Part shown: one piece after another, positions 7,427-15,867 of the stretch
Numbering within the stretch: the first letter of the stretch is position 1
How the letters are laid out: each line of letters starts with the position of its first letter
Assembly (NCBI GenBank): GCA_910585285.1
Contig: CAJUDL010000027.1
Coordinates: forward strand, 1 to 52,409
Reading direction: 5' to 3'
Origin: an uncultured Muribaculaceae bacterium
GTDB lineage: Bacteria; Bacteroidota; Bacteroidia; Bacteroidales; Muribaculaceae
DNA length: 52,409 bases
Translations under genes and position numbers: made by a program
The notes under the pieces: generated by a model
The model's input: the letters and a program-made list of their open reading frames with translations, nothing else
Database searches by the model: none
What the model was told of the DNA's origin: nothing

Positions 7427-9955
7427 TTAACCGCATTTGGAATTGCCACAAGTGGTGCAGATCAGACAACCTTCCTGATAGATAAGGGTCTCTGCACCGC
7501 ACTTGGGACATTTCTGACCGGTTGCTGCCGTGCCATTGGGCAGATATTTCTTTAATGCTCTTTCCAGTCCGTTCTTCCAGGTGTTGATGTTTGTGGAGTC
7601 AAGTTCAAGACCGCCTACAAGTTTGAGCACCTGATCAATAGGCATACCATAACGCAACACTCCGGAAATCAATTTCGCGTAGTTCCAGAATTCGGGATTA
7701 AATTTTTCGCTCAATCCCTCGATTGTGGTCTTATAGCCGCGTTTGTTGATAAACTGGAAGTCGTATCTCTTCTTTCCGTCGCTATCCATAGCCTTGATGA
7801 TCTTGCCATGGTTAACACTCTTCGGACAGAATATGCCGTCTTCATCATCTGCAAGACCGGTGAATATCTCGTAAGGCTTGCCATCAACGAGTCCGACGAA
7901 CGCAATCCATTTCTCCTTATTATTTTGAAAACGGACAACATCCGCCTCGAGTTCGACCGGACGCTTCATTATATGCTCAGGAGTAGCAATAAGAGGAGCT
8001 TTGGTTGGAGTGACTGCTGCAAGAACATTATTCCTGGATCCGTCACGATATACAGTACAGCCCTTGCAACCTGCCTTCCATGCCTCGACATATAGATTGC
8101 CAACCAGCTCTTCGGTAACATCCGACGGAAGATTGATTGTGACACTGATAGAATGGTCAACCCATTTCTGCACGGCTCCCTGCATTCTCACTTTCTCCAT
8201 CCAGTCAACATCATTGCTGGTGGCTTTATAGTAAGGAGATTTCTTCACGAGTTCCTCTATTTCTTCGGCACTCATGTTATCCTTCTTTTCAATACCGTTT
8301 ATCTTCATCCACTCAAGGAACTTATGATGATAAACGATATATTCTTCAAAGGCATCTCCCACTTCATCCACAAAATCAATGCGCACATTCTCATCAGACG
8401 GATTCACTTTCCTCTTACGTTTGTATACAGGGAGGAAAACCGGCTCTATTCCGGATGATGTCTGCGTCATTATCGATGTGGTTCCGGTCGGTGCGATTGT
8501 CAAACACGCAATATTTCTACGACCGTTCTTGACCATACGCTCGTATAACGCAGGATCTGCCTCGCGAATGCGGCTTATGAAAGGATTTTTTTTCTCACGC
8601 TCTGCATCATATATCTCAAACGCACCGCGTTCTGTAGCCATATCCACGGAAGATGAATAATATGCAAGAGCGAGCGCCTTGTGAACGCCGGTAGAGAACT
8701 CTGTGGCCTCCGGAGTGCCGTATCTGTAACCAAGCGCGGCAAGCATATCCCCTTCTCCAGTCGTGCCGCAGCCGGTTCGCCTTCCTTTAAGAGTTTTGGT
8801 GCGGATTTTTTTCCACAAGTTAAGCTCCGTGCTTTTAACTTCGTCTGTTTCCGGATCTGTTTCGACCTTGGCTATGATTGTGTCAATCTTCTCCATCTCG
8901 AGATCGATGATATCATCCATAATTCTCTGTGCTTTGCCTGCATGTTTACGGAAAAGCTCGAAATCGAACTCAGCCTGTGGAGTAAAGGGATTCTTCACAT
9001 AGCTGTAAAGGTTTATGGCAACAAGACGGCAACTGTCGTAGGGACACAATGGGATTTCGCCACAAGGATTGGTTGAGACCGTCTCGAATCCAAGATCCGA
9101 ATAGCAGTCGGGCACAGACTCGCGCTGGATAGTATCCCAGAACAGCACGCCTGGTTCGGCGCTCTTCCATGCATTGTGCACTATCTTATTCCACAAATCG
9201 GAAGCATTTATCTCCTTTGTAACGACAGGATTCTCGCTCTTCACGGGGAATTGCTGTATATAAGGCTTTCCTGTCACTACCGAATTCATAAAATCATCAT
9301 CAATCTTCACAGATACGTTCGCACCAGTAACCTTTCCTTCCGTCATCTTCGCATCAATGAAACTTTCAGCATCCGGATGCTGTATGCTTACAGTCATCAT
9401 CAACGCTCCGCGGCGTCCATCCTGTGCAACCTCGCGCGTACTGTTGCTATAACGCTCCATAAAAGGCACAAGTCCTGTTGAAGTCAGAGCTGAATTCTTA
9501 ACGGCACTCCCCTTCGGACGAATATGCGACAAATCATGACCTACGCCGCCTCTTCTCTTCATGAGCTGAACCTGCTCCTCATCCACACGGATAATACCGC
9601 CATATGAATCAGGATGCCCGTCAAGACCTATTACAAAACAATTGGAAAGCGATCCAACCTGATAATTGTTTCCAATTCCAGCCATAGGGCTCCCTTGGGG
9701 TACGATATATCTGAAATCCTTCAAGAGTGTGAATATCTCGTCTTCACTCATGGGATTGGGATATTTCTTTTCTATGCGTGCAAGTTCTCCGGCAATGCGG
9801 TGGTGCATGTCGTCGGGTGTAAGCTCATAGATATTGCCATCTGAATCTTTCAATGCATACTTGCTCGACCACACACGGGCAGCAAGTTCGTCACCCTTAA
9901 AATACTTCAACGAAGCCTCATAAGCTTCATCGTAACTGTAGATTTTTGAAGACAT
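7427..9955 (-). CDS. nrdJ: Adenosylcobalamin-dependent ribonucleotide reductase
   Basis: An 842-aa class II ribonucleotide reductase, which makes deoxyribonucleotides using coenzyme B12 and works with or without oxygen. The finger loop N-P-C-G-E (Asn296, Cys298, Glu300) carries the radical site; S-N-C-F-V-I-G-L holds the first redox cysteine. Further on are A-P-T-G-T-T-S-I (phosphate loop) and the TSCPD-type region with G-C-K-G-C-T-V-Y-R-D-G-S. The C-terminus ends in a zinc-ribbon-like tail (C-P-K-C, C-x-x-C and N-S-K-C-G) that re-reduces the active site. I looked for a cobalamin riboswitch in the 285 bases upstream and saw none. Confidence 0.95.
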   Translation of the reverse strand: MSSKIYSYDEAYEASLKYFKGDELAARVWSSKYALKDSDGNIYELTPDDMHHRIAGELARIEKKYPNPMSEDEIFTLLKDFRYIVPQGSPMAGIGNNYQVGSLSNCFVIGLDGHPDSYGGIIRVDEEQVQLMKRRGGVGHDLSHIRPKGSAVKNSALTSTGLVPFMERYSNSTREVAQDGRRGALMMTVSIQHPDAESFIDAKMTEGKVTGANVSVKIDDDFMNSVVTGKPYIQQFPVKSENPVVTKEINASDLWNKIVHNAWKSAEPGVLFWDTIQRESVPDCYSDLGFETVSTNPCGEIPLCPYDSCRLVAINLYSYVKNPFTPQAEFDFELFRKHAGKAQRIMDDIIDLEMEKIDTIIAKVETDPETDEVKSTELNLWKKIRTKTLKGRRTGCGTTGEGDMLAALGYRYGTPEATEFSTGVHKALALAYYSSSVDMATERGAFEIYDAEREKKNPFISRIREADPALYERMVKNGRRNIACLTIAPTGTTSIMTQTSSGIEPVFLPVYKRKRKVNPSDENVRIDFVDEVGDAFEEYIVYHHKFLEWMKINGIEKKDNMSAEEIEELVKKSPYYKATSNDVDWMEKVRMQGAVQKWVDHSISVTINLPSDVTEELVGNLYVEAWKAGCKGCTVYRDGSRNNVLAAVTPTKAPLIATPEHIMKRPVELEADVVRFQNNKEKWIAFVGLVDGKPYEIFTGLADDEDGIFCPKSVNHGKIIKAMDSDGKKRYDFQFINKRGYKTTIEGLSEKFNPEFWNYAKLISGVLRYGMPIDQVLKLVGGLELDSTNINTWKNGLERALKKYLPNGTAATGQKCPKCGAETLIYQEGCLICTTCGNSKCG

Positions 9956-10171
9956 ATAAATTTTAAAGTTATCTGTATGGAAAATTTCTTCGGATTAATA
10001 ATTTCAAAAAGTTGTCAATTTTGAAAATATTCCGACTGCAAATATCGCATAAAATATTTGAAAATAAAAATGCAAAGCAACTTAAATTTCATTTTTATTG
10101 TCTTTGCCCATAAATGCGCTTTATCTAAAAAATTTAATGATGGTTTGTCTTTTGCATATCTGATGAAATTG

Positions 10172-10203
10172 TTTGGATATAATATAATAATTCACTAAAT
10201 TTG
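10172..10203 (+). promoter_or_regulatory. Bacteroidota-type promoter of the AraC-family gene
   Basis: TTTG at 10172-10175 and TAAATTTG at 10196-10203 are separated by 20 bases, an exact match to the consensus spacing. It lies in the AT-rich divergent region 9956-10267, which shows no other gene or clear structure; no equally good promoter for nrdJ was found. Confidence 0.75.
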
Positions 10204-10267
10204 TAAGTAAGTAATAAAATTAACCGATAGATATATTGGCTTGATACAAATCCGCCCTAACGATCAA

Positions 10268-11137
10268 ATGCTTATGAATTACGGTTATAATTATAATATC
10301 GATCTCCCCGAAGATGTGCCCACAATTCTTAACCAAGATTTCTGGGTGCTTGAAGATATTGGTCCAGAAATCCTTTCCTCGATAAATGAGCCTGTTAAAT
10401 TCTCGGCATCAACTTGGATCTTTGTAAAAAGTGGAGAATGTGTCGCTGATATAAATCTAATAAATCATGAAATAAAATCGCCGGCTCTTGTCACAGTTGA
10501 AAATTCACAGATTTTACAACCCAAATATATCAGCGCTGATTTTAAAGCGTCTATCCTTGTAATGTCGAAAAGATTTCGCGACAATCTTTTCCTATTTATG
10601 AGCAACATGCCGCTTTATACAATAATGTCGCGACACTCTGTTGCTAAAATCCAGACAGACACGCTTCCTCAGATTGATAGTTTTTTTGAACAATGTCAAA
10701 GAATAATAGCGGATAAAGAGAATCCCTACCGTTCGCAGGCATTTCTGTTTGAACTGACATCATTTATATTCCGCACTGTTTACAAATGGTTTGAACCTTA
10801 TAAAGATGAAGTAATGACCAATCAGGGCAGAATGTCAGACCAATTCCTCATTCTTGCCCAAAAACATTTCAAACAGCAGCGTTTTCTTGATTTTTACGCC
10901 CAGAAACTTGAGGTTACTCCGAAGCATCTTTCCCGCACCTTGAAAAGCCAGACAGGTTACACAGCTGTTGAATGGATAGAACGATTCGTCATTCTCGAAG
11001 CAAAAGTGCTATTGAAGTCTTCCAATCTGAACATCCAGCAGATATCCGACGAATTGAATTTCCCATCCCAATCATTCTTCGGCAAATACTTCAAGAAGCT
11101 AACCGGCATGTCGCCCAAAGAATTCCGCAATTCATAA
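10268..11137 (+). CDS. AraC-family transcriptional regulator
   Basis: A regulator of about 289 aa. The C-terminal part (roughly the last 95 residues) is a double helix-turn-helix of the AraC/XylS type: V-T-P-K-H-L-S-R-T-L-K for the first recognition helix, then I-Q-Q-I-S-D-E-L-N-F-P-S-Q-S-F-F-G-K-Y-F-K-K and the closing T-G-M-S-P-K-E-F-R. The N-terminal part resembles a cupin-like sensor with no metal-binding signature I can see. The frame opens at a TTG (10241); ATG 10268 or 10274 are better starts given the promoter at 10172-10203. Target genes are unknown; nrdJ is divergent from it. Confidence 0.88.
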   Translation: MLMNYGYNYNIDLPEDVPTILNQDFWVLEDIGPEILSSINEPVKFSASTWIFVKSGECVADINLINHEIKSPALVTVENSQILQPKYISADFKASILVMSKRFRDNLFLFMSNMPLYTIMSRHSVAKIQTDTLPQIDSFFEQCQRIIADKENPYRSQAFLFELTSFIFRTVYKWFEPYKDEVMTNQGRMSDQFLILAQKHFKQQRFLDFYAQKLEVTPKHLSRTLKSQTGYTAVEWIERFVILEAKVLLKSSNLNIQQISDELNFPSQSFFGKYFKKLTGMSPKEFRNS

Positions 11138-11345
11138 CAGCGGTCGGCGAGATTAGCCTCGCTCGCTTTTCTCTTTCTCTCGGTGGTGACGATGGGCACG
11201 ACCGTGACATGTAGGTGCAGTGTCTGTTCGGTCATGTGAAGATGAGCATTGTCTGGCTTGGTGCTTCACTCTATATTTGAATTCACGATGTTAGCTTTCT
11301 GGGAAATAATTCTTAAATTTGCATTTAAGAAGATTCTAAAGATTC

Positions 11346-11370
11346 CAGAGACGCCCGCAAGCGGGCTCTG
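11346..11370. repeat. REP-like hairpin upstream of the RAYT gene
   Basis: GCCCGC-AA-GCGGGC (11353-11366) is a perfect hairpin, extended with a bulge by CAGA/TCTG. The right arm and the sequence through ATATTCTGG (to 11389) recur in altered form after the RAYT gene (12456-12484). It belongs to the gene-free stretch 11138-11528, which otherwise shows nothing recognisable. Confidence 0.75.
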
Positions 11371-11437
11371 CGAGTGACGAATATTCTGGTAAATTTTGCA
11401 ATTGAAACCATTTCAGACAGATTCGTCTTCCAGATGA

Positions 11438-11449
11438 GCCGCTTGCGGC
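11438..11449. repeat. Second REP-like hairpin upstream of the RAYT gene
   Basis: GCCGC-TT-GCGGC forms a short perfect palindrome 70 bases downstream of the first hairpin and with the complementary tip (CGCTTGCG against CGCAAGCG). Two REPs in opposite orientation are the usual arrangement next to RAYT genes. Confidence 0.65.
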
Positions 11450-11528
11450 GATGATAGTACAGCAATTTGGATTTCCGCTTCATCTTCGATATAACTATAA
11501 ATATCAATAACTACTAAATCCGGAAATT

Positions 11529-12407
11529 ATGGGTCGCGATCCAAAGCATGATTATAAAAGCAGATGCATCTACCATATTACTATTTGCAAAGCACCGGGG
11601 TGCCCTAATTTCAGCCGGATTCTCGGGAGTTTGGAACAACCAGTGATAGAGAGATCTCGCATCGGCGAGATTATAGAATCGCAAATTCTGAATTTTCCTA
11701 ATCTTTGCTCTTCTCTGCAACCGCTGCAATATGTAATCATGCCTGACCATATTCATTTTGCCATCTTTGCCCGAGACTATCTTCCTCGGGTGCTCGGTAA
11801 TTATATTGGAATGATGAAGGTAAAGTGCGGGCAGTTGATAAGAGCGGAATTCCCACTGTTGGAACACGTTTTTACTCCGGATTTCCATGACCGGTATTTG
11901 CGACCGCATCATCGCCTATCAACGATAATTGAGTATATCAGGCAAAATCCATATCGTTTGTTGGTCCGGCGTTTCAACCCTGATTTTTTCCGTCGCATAA
12001 ATAATATAGAGATTGGAGGCAGTCTTTGGCAAGCCTATGGCAACTTGCAGCTGTTGGATAATCCTTTTAAGGCACCCGTGGTGATTCACCGTTCTGATTC
12101 GGACATTCTAAAAGCGAACAAGCAACGCCGTTGGAAGCATCTCGCTGAAAATGGAGGAGTGTTGGTTTCGCCATTTATCTCGCCCGAAGAGAAATCAGTC
12201 AGGCGTCAATGCGAACAAACCAATGGAAAGATAATCTTACTGTCAAACGTTCCATTTGGAGAACGGGAAAAACCAAGCGCTCACGATTTCGAACTGTGCG
12301 CTCAAGGCTTTTTGCTCATACTTTCGCCGATGACGCCACTTCCGCCAGGACGTGATACATTTCTCTATTTAAACGCATTTGCAGAATCAATATCAATTCC
12401 TCAGTAA
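11529..12407 (+). CDS. REP-associated tyrosine transposase (RAYT, Y1 HUH family)
   Basis: A 292-aa single-strand HUH nuclease of the IS200-related Y1 transposase superfamily; RAYTs cut and join REP hairpin DNA. Visible are the N-terminal strand Y-H-I-T, the metal-binding H-I-H within M-P-D-H-I-H-F (residues 74-76), and Y-I-R-Q-N-P-Y-R (136-143), whose first Tyr is the likely nucleophile. The chain after about residue 160 is longer than in compact RAYTs and has no domain I recognise. The gene is flanked by REP-like hairpins with matching sequence on both sides (11357-11389 and 12456-12484), as expected for a RAYT locus. RAYTs are usually domesticated single-copy genes. Confidence 0.88.
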   Translation: MGRDPKHDYKSRCIYHITICKAPGCPNFSRILGSLEQPVIERSRIGEIIESQILNFPNLCSSLQPLQYVIMPDHIHFAIFARDYLPRVLGNYIGMMKVKCGQLIRAEFPLLEHVFTPDFHDRYLRPHHRLSTIIEYIRQNPYRLLVRRFNPDFFRRINNIEIGGSLWQAYGNLQLLDNPFKAPVVIHRSDSDILKANKQRRWKHLAENGGVLVSPFISPEEKSVRRQCEQTNGKIILLSNVPFGEREKPSAHDFELCAQGFLLILSPMTPLPPGRDTFLYLNAFAESISIPQ

Positions 12408-12455
12408 TAGGATTGGCAAATTGAATGATCTCTTGGATTTTAGGAGCGTTGGAAA

Positions 12456-12484
12456 GCAAGCGATGCGTGGGACGCATATTCTGG
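12456..12484. repeat. REP-like element downstream of the RAYT gene
   Basis: GCAAGCG followed by the hairpin ATGCGT-GGG-ACGCAT (12463-12477) and ATTCTGG repeats the pattern GCAAGCG...GACG.ATATTCTGG at 11357-11389 in direct orientation. The two copies therefore bracket the transposase gene. Confidence 0.65.
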
Positions 12485-12522
12485 AATAATTGTGGTAGAT
12501 TATTCTTTTTTCTTGGGAGGAT

Positions 12523-13458
12523 TTATTTTTTCTTGAACCAGATTGAGCCTTTCCATTTGTCGGATATGATCAGACCTCCGATGACTAAGGCACACCCAAT
12601 GTAACCGAGGAGGAAAATCTTCTCTCCGAGGAAGAAATATCCGGCAATCATTGTGATTGGGGGCTGAAGGTAAAGATAATTGTTTGCCGTTACTGATCCG
12701 AGTTTCTTCATTGTCTCGTTCCATATGAGATACGAACATATTGAACACATCACCACAAGGAACAAAAAGTTTAGCAAATATTCAGGTTGATGAAGATCAA
12801 ATAATAGCGCAAGATGATACGGCTCTTTTTGAATGAAAAGAAGAGGCAACGCGGTTATCACACCATAGAAAAACAGCTTGCGTGTAATAAACAATGATGT
12901 GTAGAGTGGGATAACGCGCCGCACGGCGATAGTATATATTGCCCAGCACAACGCTGCAGCGAGTGCAAGTAAATCTCCCTGAGGACGGAATTCAAGCCCC
13001 GTGCCATTGCTGAGAATAATACATGCGACTCCCGCTATGGCAACTCCGGAACCTATCAACACTCCGGTTTGAATCTTCTGTTTGAATACTATTGCCATCA
13101 GGAACGTAGTAAACAGAGGAGAAATAGATGCAAGCAGCGAAACATTTCCTGCCGTAGTCAATCTCAAGGCATAGTTCTCCGTGATGAAATATAGCGAACC
13201 GGCACAGATACCACTGATAAAAAGAGTTAGCTCATCTCGCCATGAACGGCTTTTTATGTTCTTGAAAGTTATGCATAAAAGCAGCAGATAAGCAACAGCA
13301 AACCTGTAGACATACATCTCTACCGGTGTGAATCCGCCCCGTTCCATAAGCACTTTTGTACTTAGAAAAGAAGTTGCCCAGAATGTCACCGTTATTAAAG
13401 CGCCTATATGAGCTAAAAGCACCATATAGCGTGAGCCTATGCTTTTATAAAACCTCAT
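12523..13458 (-). CDS. DMT-superfamily transporter (EamA family)
   Basis: A 311-aa inner-membrane protein with about ten hydrophobic segments in two EamA repeats. The first repeat begins I-T-V-T-F-W-A-T-S-F-L-S-T-K, and the second L-L-A-L-A-A-A-L-C-W-A-I-Y-T. Proteins of this type export amino acids or other metabolites; the substrate cannot be told from sequence. The start is ATG 13458 (MRFYKSIGSRYMVLL); M12 is a possible alternative. A 16-bp perfect palindrome and a TAnnTTTG box lie just upstream. Confidence 0.85.
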   Translation of the reverse strand: MRFYKSIGSRYMVLLAHIGALITVTFWATSFLSTKVLMERGGFTPVEMYVYRFAVAYLLLLCITFKNIKSRSWRDELTLFISGICAGSLYFITENYALRLTTAGNVSLLASISPLFTTFLMAIVFKQKIQTGVLIGSGVAIAGVACIILSNGTGLEFRPQGDLLALAAALCWAIYTIAVRRVIPLYTSLFITRKLFFYGVITALPLLFIQKEPYHLALLFDLHQPEYLLNFLFLVVMCSICSYLIWNETMKKLGSVTANNYLYLQPPITMIAGYFFLGEKIFLLGYIGCALVIGGLIISDKWKGSIWFKKK

Positions 13459-13481
13459 TGCTGTGTTTCTATGGTATATTT

Positions 13482-13516
13482 GAACGGCTAGCCGTTCTTT
13501 AATTTTTGCAAAGTTA
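13482..13516 (-). promoter_or_regulatory. Palindrome and -7 box upstream of the EamA transporter gene
   Basis: GAACGGCTAGCCGTTC (13482-13497) is a perfect 16-bp palindrome. On the minus strand TAACTTTG (complement of 13509-13516) is a consensus -7 element placed so that transcription would begin at or just before the palindrome. No convincing -33 element is seen. It could be an operator, or a hairpin at the 5' end of the transcript. The rest of 13517-13700 shows no gene. Confidence 0.45.
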
Positions 13517-13701
13517 TTAAAAATTGTTCAATTATTAAATAAAAGATGTTTCTAAGCATAAATATTAATTAGGATGCTCAGTTTGATATTCTAAATCCAT
13601 ATTTATCGGGCTCGGCGACTTGGCAGGAGCAAAGCGACCTTCCGAAAATTCGAATCAAACTTCGCACCTTTGCGCCTTGGCGTCTGAAAATAAATAGACA
13701 C

Positions 13702-13731
13702 AAAAAGAGAAGCGACAAAAATTGCCGCTTC
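13702..13731 (-). terminator. Terminator of the rubredoxin gene
   Basis: On the minus strand GAAGCGGC pairs with GTCGCTTC (one G-T pair) around a short loop and is followed by CTCTTTTTG. It lies 27 bases past the rubredoxin stop codon. Confidence 0.7.
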
Positions 13732-13757
13732 CTAAATATGTCTCTTTTAACGAGATG

Positions 13758-13916
13758 TTATACCTCTACAAATTCATCTTTCCCGACTCCACAGATCGGA
13801 CAAACCCAATCATCAGGAAGATCTTCAAATGCTGTTCCGGGAGCAATCCCGCCATCCGGATCACCAACTGCAGGATCATAGATCCAGTCGCACACCTCAC
13901 ATCTATACTTTTTCAT
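13758..13916 (-). CDS. Rubredoxin
   Basis: A 52-aa iron protein that carries single electrons, often to peroxide- or oxygen-reducing enzymes in anaerobes. The translation begins MKKYRCEVCDWIYDPAVGD and ends D-D-W-V-C-P-I-C-G-V-G-K-D-E-F. The four cysteines in two C-x-x-C knuckles (C6, C9, C39, C42) bind the iron, and the aromatic residues Tyr4, Tyr13, Phe30 and Trp37 form the usual core. Length and spacing match a classic rubredoxin. The gene is divergent from a Fur-family regulator, which suggests control by iron or peroxide. Confidence 0.95.
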   Translation of the reverse strand: MKKYRCEVCDWIYDPAVGDPDGGIAPGTAFEDLPDDWVCPICGVGKDEFVEV

Positions 13917-14008
13917 ATCGCTCAATGTATTTTAATATTGTTTACAGGACTAAAACGCACGAATATCTTTAATTGTTTAAAAAAAGTAAAAAAAGTCGCA
14001 GACCGCAC

Positions 14009-14039
14009 TTGTTTTTTTGAATGTAGCTGATTAAATTTG
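14009..14039 (+). promoter_or_regulatory. Promoter of the Fur-family gene
   Basis: TTG at 14009-14011 and TAAATTTG at 14032-14039 are 20 bases apart. The -7 box ends only eight bases before the ATG at 14048, so the transcript should have almost no leader. Confidence 0.7.
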
Positions 14040-14047
14040 CAGATAGA

Positions 14048-14509
14048 ATGAAAACGAATAATGTCGACGAATCTCGTCGCGAAAATCTCAAAGAGGCTTT
14101 CGCTGCCTACATAAAATCTAAAAAAATGAGGCAGACTCCGGAGCGCTTTGCAATACTTGACAAGGCTCTGGAACAGAAAGTGCATTTCGACATCGATGAA
14201 CTCTATAAGGACATCGAGGCTGATTATCATGTATCGAGATCCACAGTCTACAATACAGTGGAGCTCCTTTGTGAATGCAATATCCTGAGGAAACATTACC
14301 TTAACGAGACTCAGGCTGTATACGAATTTGCAGACGACATGCATCTTCATCTGATTTGTCTGAAATGCGGATCTGTTAAAGAAGTGCACGACGAAAAGGC
14401 TGGAGAATTCCTCGCTTCATTAAAATTCAGAGGTTTTCATCCGACCTCCTCTTCCACCAATATATATGGGATATGCTCTTCTTGTGCGCGCAAGCGAAAA
14501 AAGCAGTAA
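14048..14509 (+). CDS. Fur-family metalloregulator (Fur/PerR)
   Basis: A 153-aa regulator. The N-terminal winged helix reads R-Q-T-P-E-R-F-A-I-L-D, with the recognition helix V-S-R-S-T-V-Y-N-T-V-E-L-L. The dimerisation domain has H-L-H-L-I-C-L-K-C-G and a C-terminal C-S-S-C, which together give the structural zinc site made of two C-x-x-C pairs. Whether it senses iron (Fur) or peroxide (PerR) cannot be settled by eye; the divergent rubredoxin gene favours an oxidative-stress role. Confidence 0.9.
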   Translation: MKTNNVDESRRENLKEAFAAYIKSKKMRQTPERFAILDKALEQKVHFDIDELYKDIEADYHVSRSTVYNTVELLCECNILRKHYLNETQAVYEFADDMHLHLICLKCGSVKEVHDEKAGEFLASLKFRGFHPTSSSTNIYGICSSCARKRKKQ

Positions 14510-14583
14510 GCAGCAATATCCGCATACCTATTAGAAACAAATCTTAATCATTATATATTAACCTTTAATACCTTATTGATACC

Positions 14584-15831
14584 ATGGCAAGAATCAAACC
14601 TTTCAAGGGCGTTCGTCCTCCCAAACAATTCGTTGAAGAAGTGGCATCTCGCCCCTACGATGTTCTCAACAGCGAAGAGGCTCGCAAAGAAGCTGAAGGC
14701 AACGAAAAGAGTCTTTATCATATCATTAAGCCAGAGATCGATTTCGAAATTGGCTTCGATGAGCATGATCCGGCTGTTTACGACAAGGCTGTGGAGAATT
14801 TCAAAAAATTCCAGAATAACGGATGGCTTGTACAAGACGATAAAGAGAATTACTATATCTATGCCCAGACCATGAACGGACGTACTCAATATGGCTTTGT
14901 TGTAGGAGCCTGGGTGCCCGACTATATGGAAGGAAGAATAAAGAAACATGAGCTCACGCGCCGCGACAAAGAGGAAGACAGAATGAAACATGTGAGATGC
15001 AACAATGCCAACATCGAACCCGTATTCTTCGCGTTCCCCGACAACGAAGCTCTTGAAAACATAATTCGTGATGTAACGGCAAACACCCCGGAATATGATT
15101 TCGTAGCACCAGATGGTTTTGGTCATACGCTCTGGGTAATTGATAATCCTGACACAATCAATACCATTACAGAGGAATTCGCAAAAATTCCGAACCTATA
15201 CATCGCCGACGGTCATCATCGTTCGGCTGCCGCCGCACTTGTCGGAGCGGAAAAGGCAACTGCCAATCCAAACCATACCGGAGAAGAGGAATATAATTAT
15301 TTCATGGCGGTTGCATTCCCGGCATCGCATCTACAGATTATCGACTATAACCGAGTAGTTAAAGATCTGAACGGACTAACCCCTGAAGAATTCCTCAACA
15401 AACTCTCAGAGAACTTCATCGTCGAGAAAAAAGGAAAGGATGTTTACACACCTGCAGGTCTTCATAATTTCTCGCTATATCTCAATGGTGAATGGTATTC
15501 TTTGACTGCGAAACCGGGCACATTCAATGATTCAGATCCCATTGGTGTTCTCGACGTTACGGTTTCAAGCGATCTTATCCTTCGCGACATTCTCAACATC
15601 ACTGATCTTCGCAGTGACAAACGCATAGATTTTGTTGGAGGCATCAGAGGTCTTGGGGAATTAAAACGGCGGGTTGACAGCGGAGAGATGGCAATGGCGC
15701 TTGCTCTCTATCCTGTCACAATGGACCAGCTTATCAACATTGCGGACACCGGCAACATCATGCCTCCCAAAACCACATGGTTTGAGCCAAAACTCCGCTC
15801 GGGTCTGGTTATCCACAAACTCGACGATTGA
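14584..15831 (+). CDS. DUF1015 family protein
   Basis: A 415-aa protein of the DUF1015 family, conserved across Bacteroidota and other anaerobes; biochemical role unknown. Typical features are the opening R-I-K-P-F-K-G-V-R-P, S-R-P-Y-D-V-L-N, the central Y-I-A-D-G-H-H-R-S-A-A-A (His-rich, ParB/sulfiredoxin-like fold signature), and the closing A-L-Y-P-V-T and P-P-K-T-T-W-F-E-P-K-L-R-S-G-L. In many genomes the family lies near serine biosynthesis genes (serA/serC), which are not in this window. No signal peptide. Confidence 0.9.
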   Translation: MARIKPFKGVRPPKQFVEEVASRPYDVLNSEEARKEAEGNEKSLYHIIKPEIDFEIGFDEHDPAVYDKAVENFKKFQNNGWLVQDDKENYYIYAQTMNGRTQYGFVVGAWVPDYMEGRIKKHELTRRDKEEDRMKHVRCNNANIEPVFFAFPDNEALENIIRDVTANTPEYDFVAPDGFGHTLWVIDNPDTINTITEEFAKIPNLYIADGHHRSAAAALVGAEKATANPNHTGEEEYNYFMAVAFPASHLQIIDYNRVVKDLNGLTPEEFLNKLSENFIVEKKGKDVYTPAGLHNFSLYLNGEWYSLTAKPGTFNDSDPIGVLDVTVSSDLILRDILNITDLRSDKRIDFVGGIRGLGELKRRVDSGEMAMALALYPVTMDQLINIADTGNIMPPKTTWFEPKLRSGLVIHKLDD

Positions 15832-15863
15832 TTTGGTTATTTGTGGCGTTTAAATTAATTTTG
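15832..15863 (+). promoter_or_regulatory. Promoter of tgt
   Basis: TTTG (15832-15835), 20 bases, then TAATTTTG (15856-15863): a full consensus match that begins in the last bases of the DUF1015 gene region. Only four bases separate the -7 box from the ATG at 15868, so the mRNA is probably leaderless. Confidence 0.75.
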
Positions 15864-15867
15864 TATC

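Noticed and set aside
9956..10240. Possible cobalamin riboswitch upstream of the B12-dependent reductase
   Set aside because: The conserved B12-box (GCCACTG) and the expected stems are absent on the minus strand; the region is simple AT-rich sequence.
10957..11235. 92-aa minus-strand open frame
   Set aside because: Mostly antisense to the 3' end of the AraC-family gene, whose HTH domain is clear.
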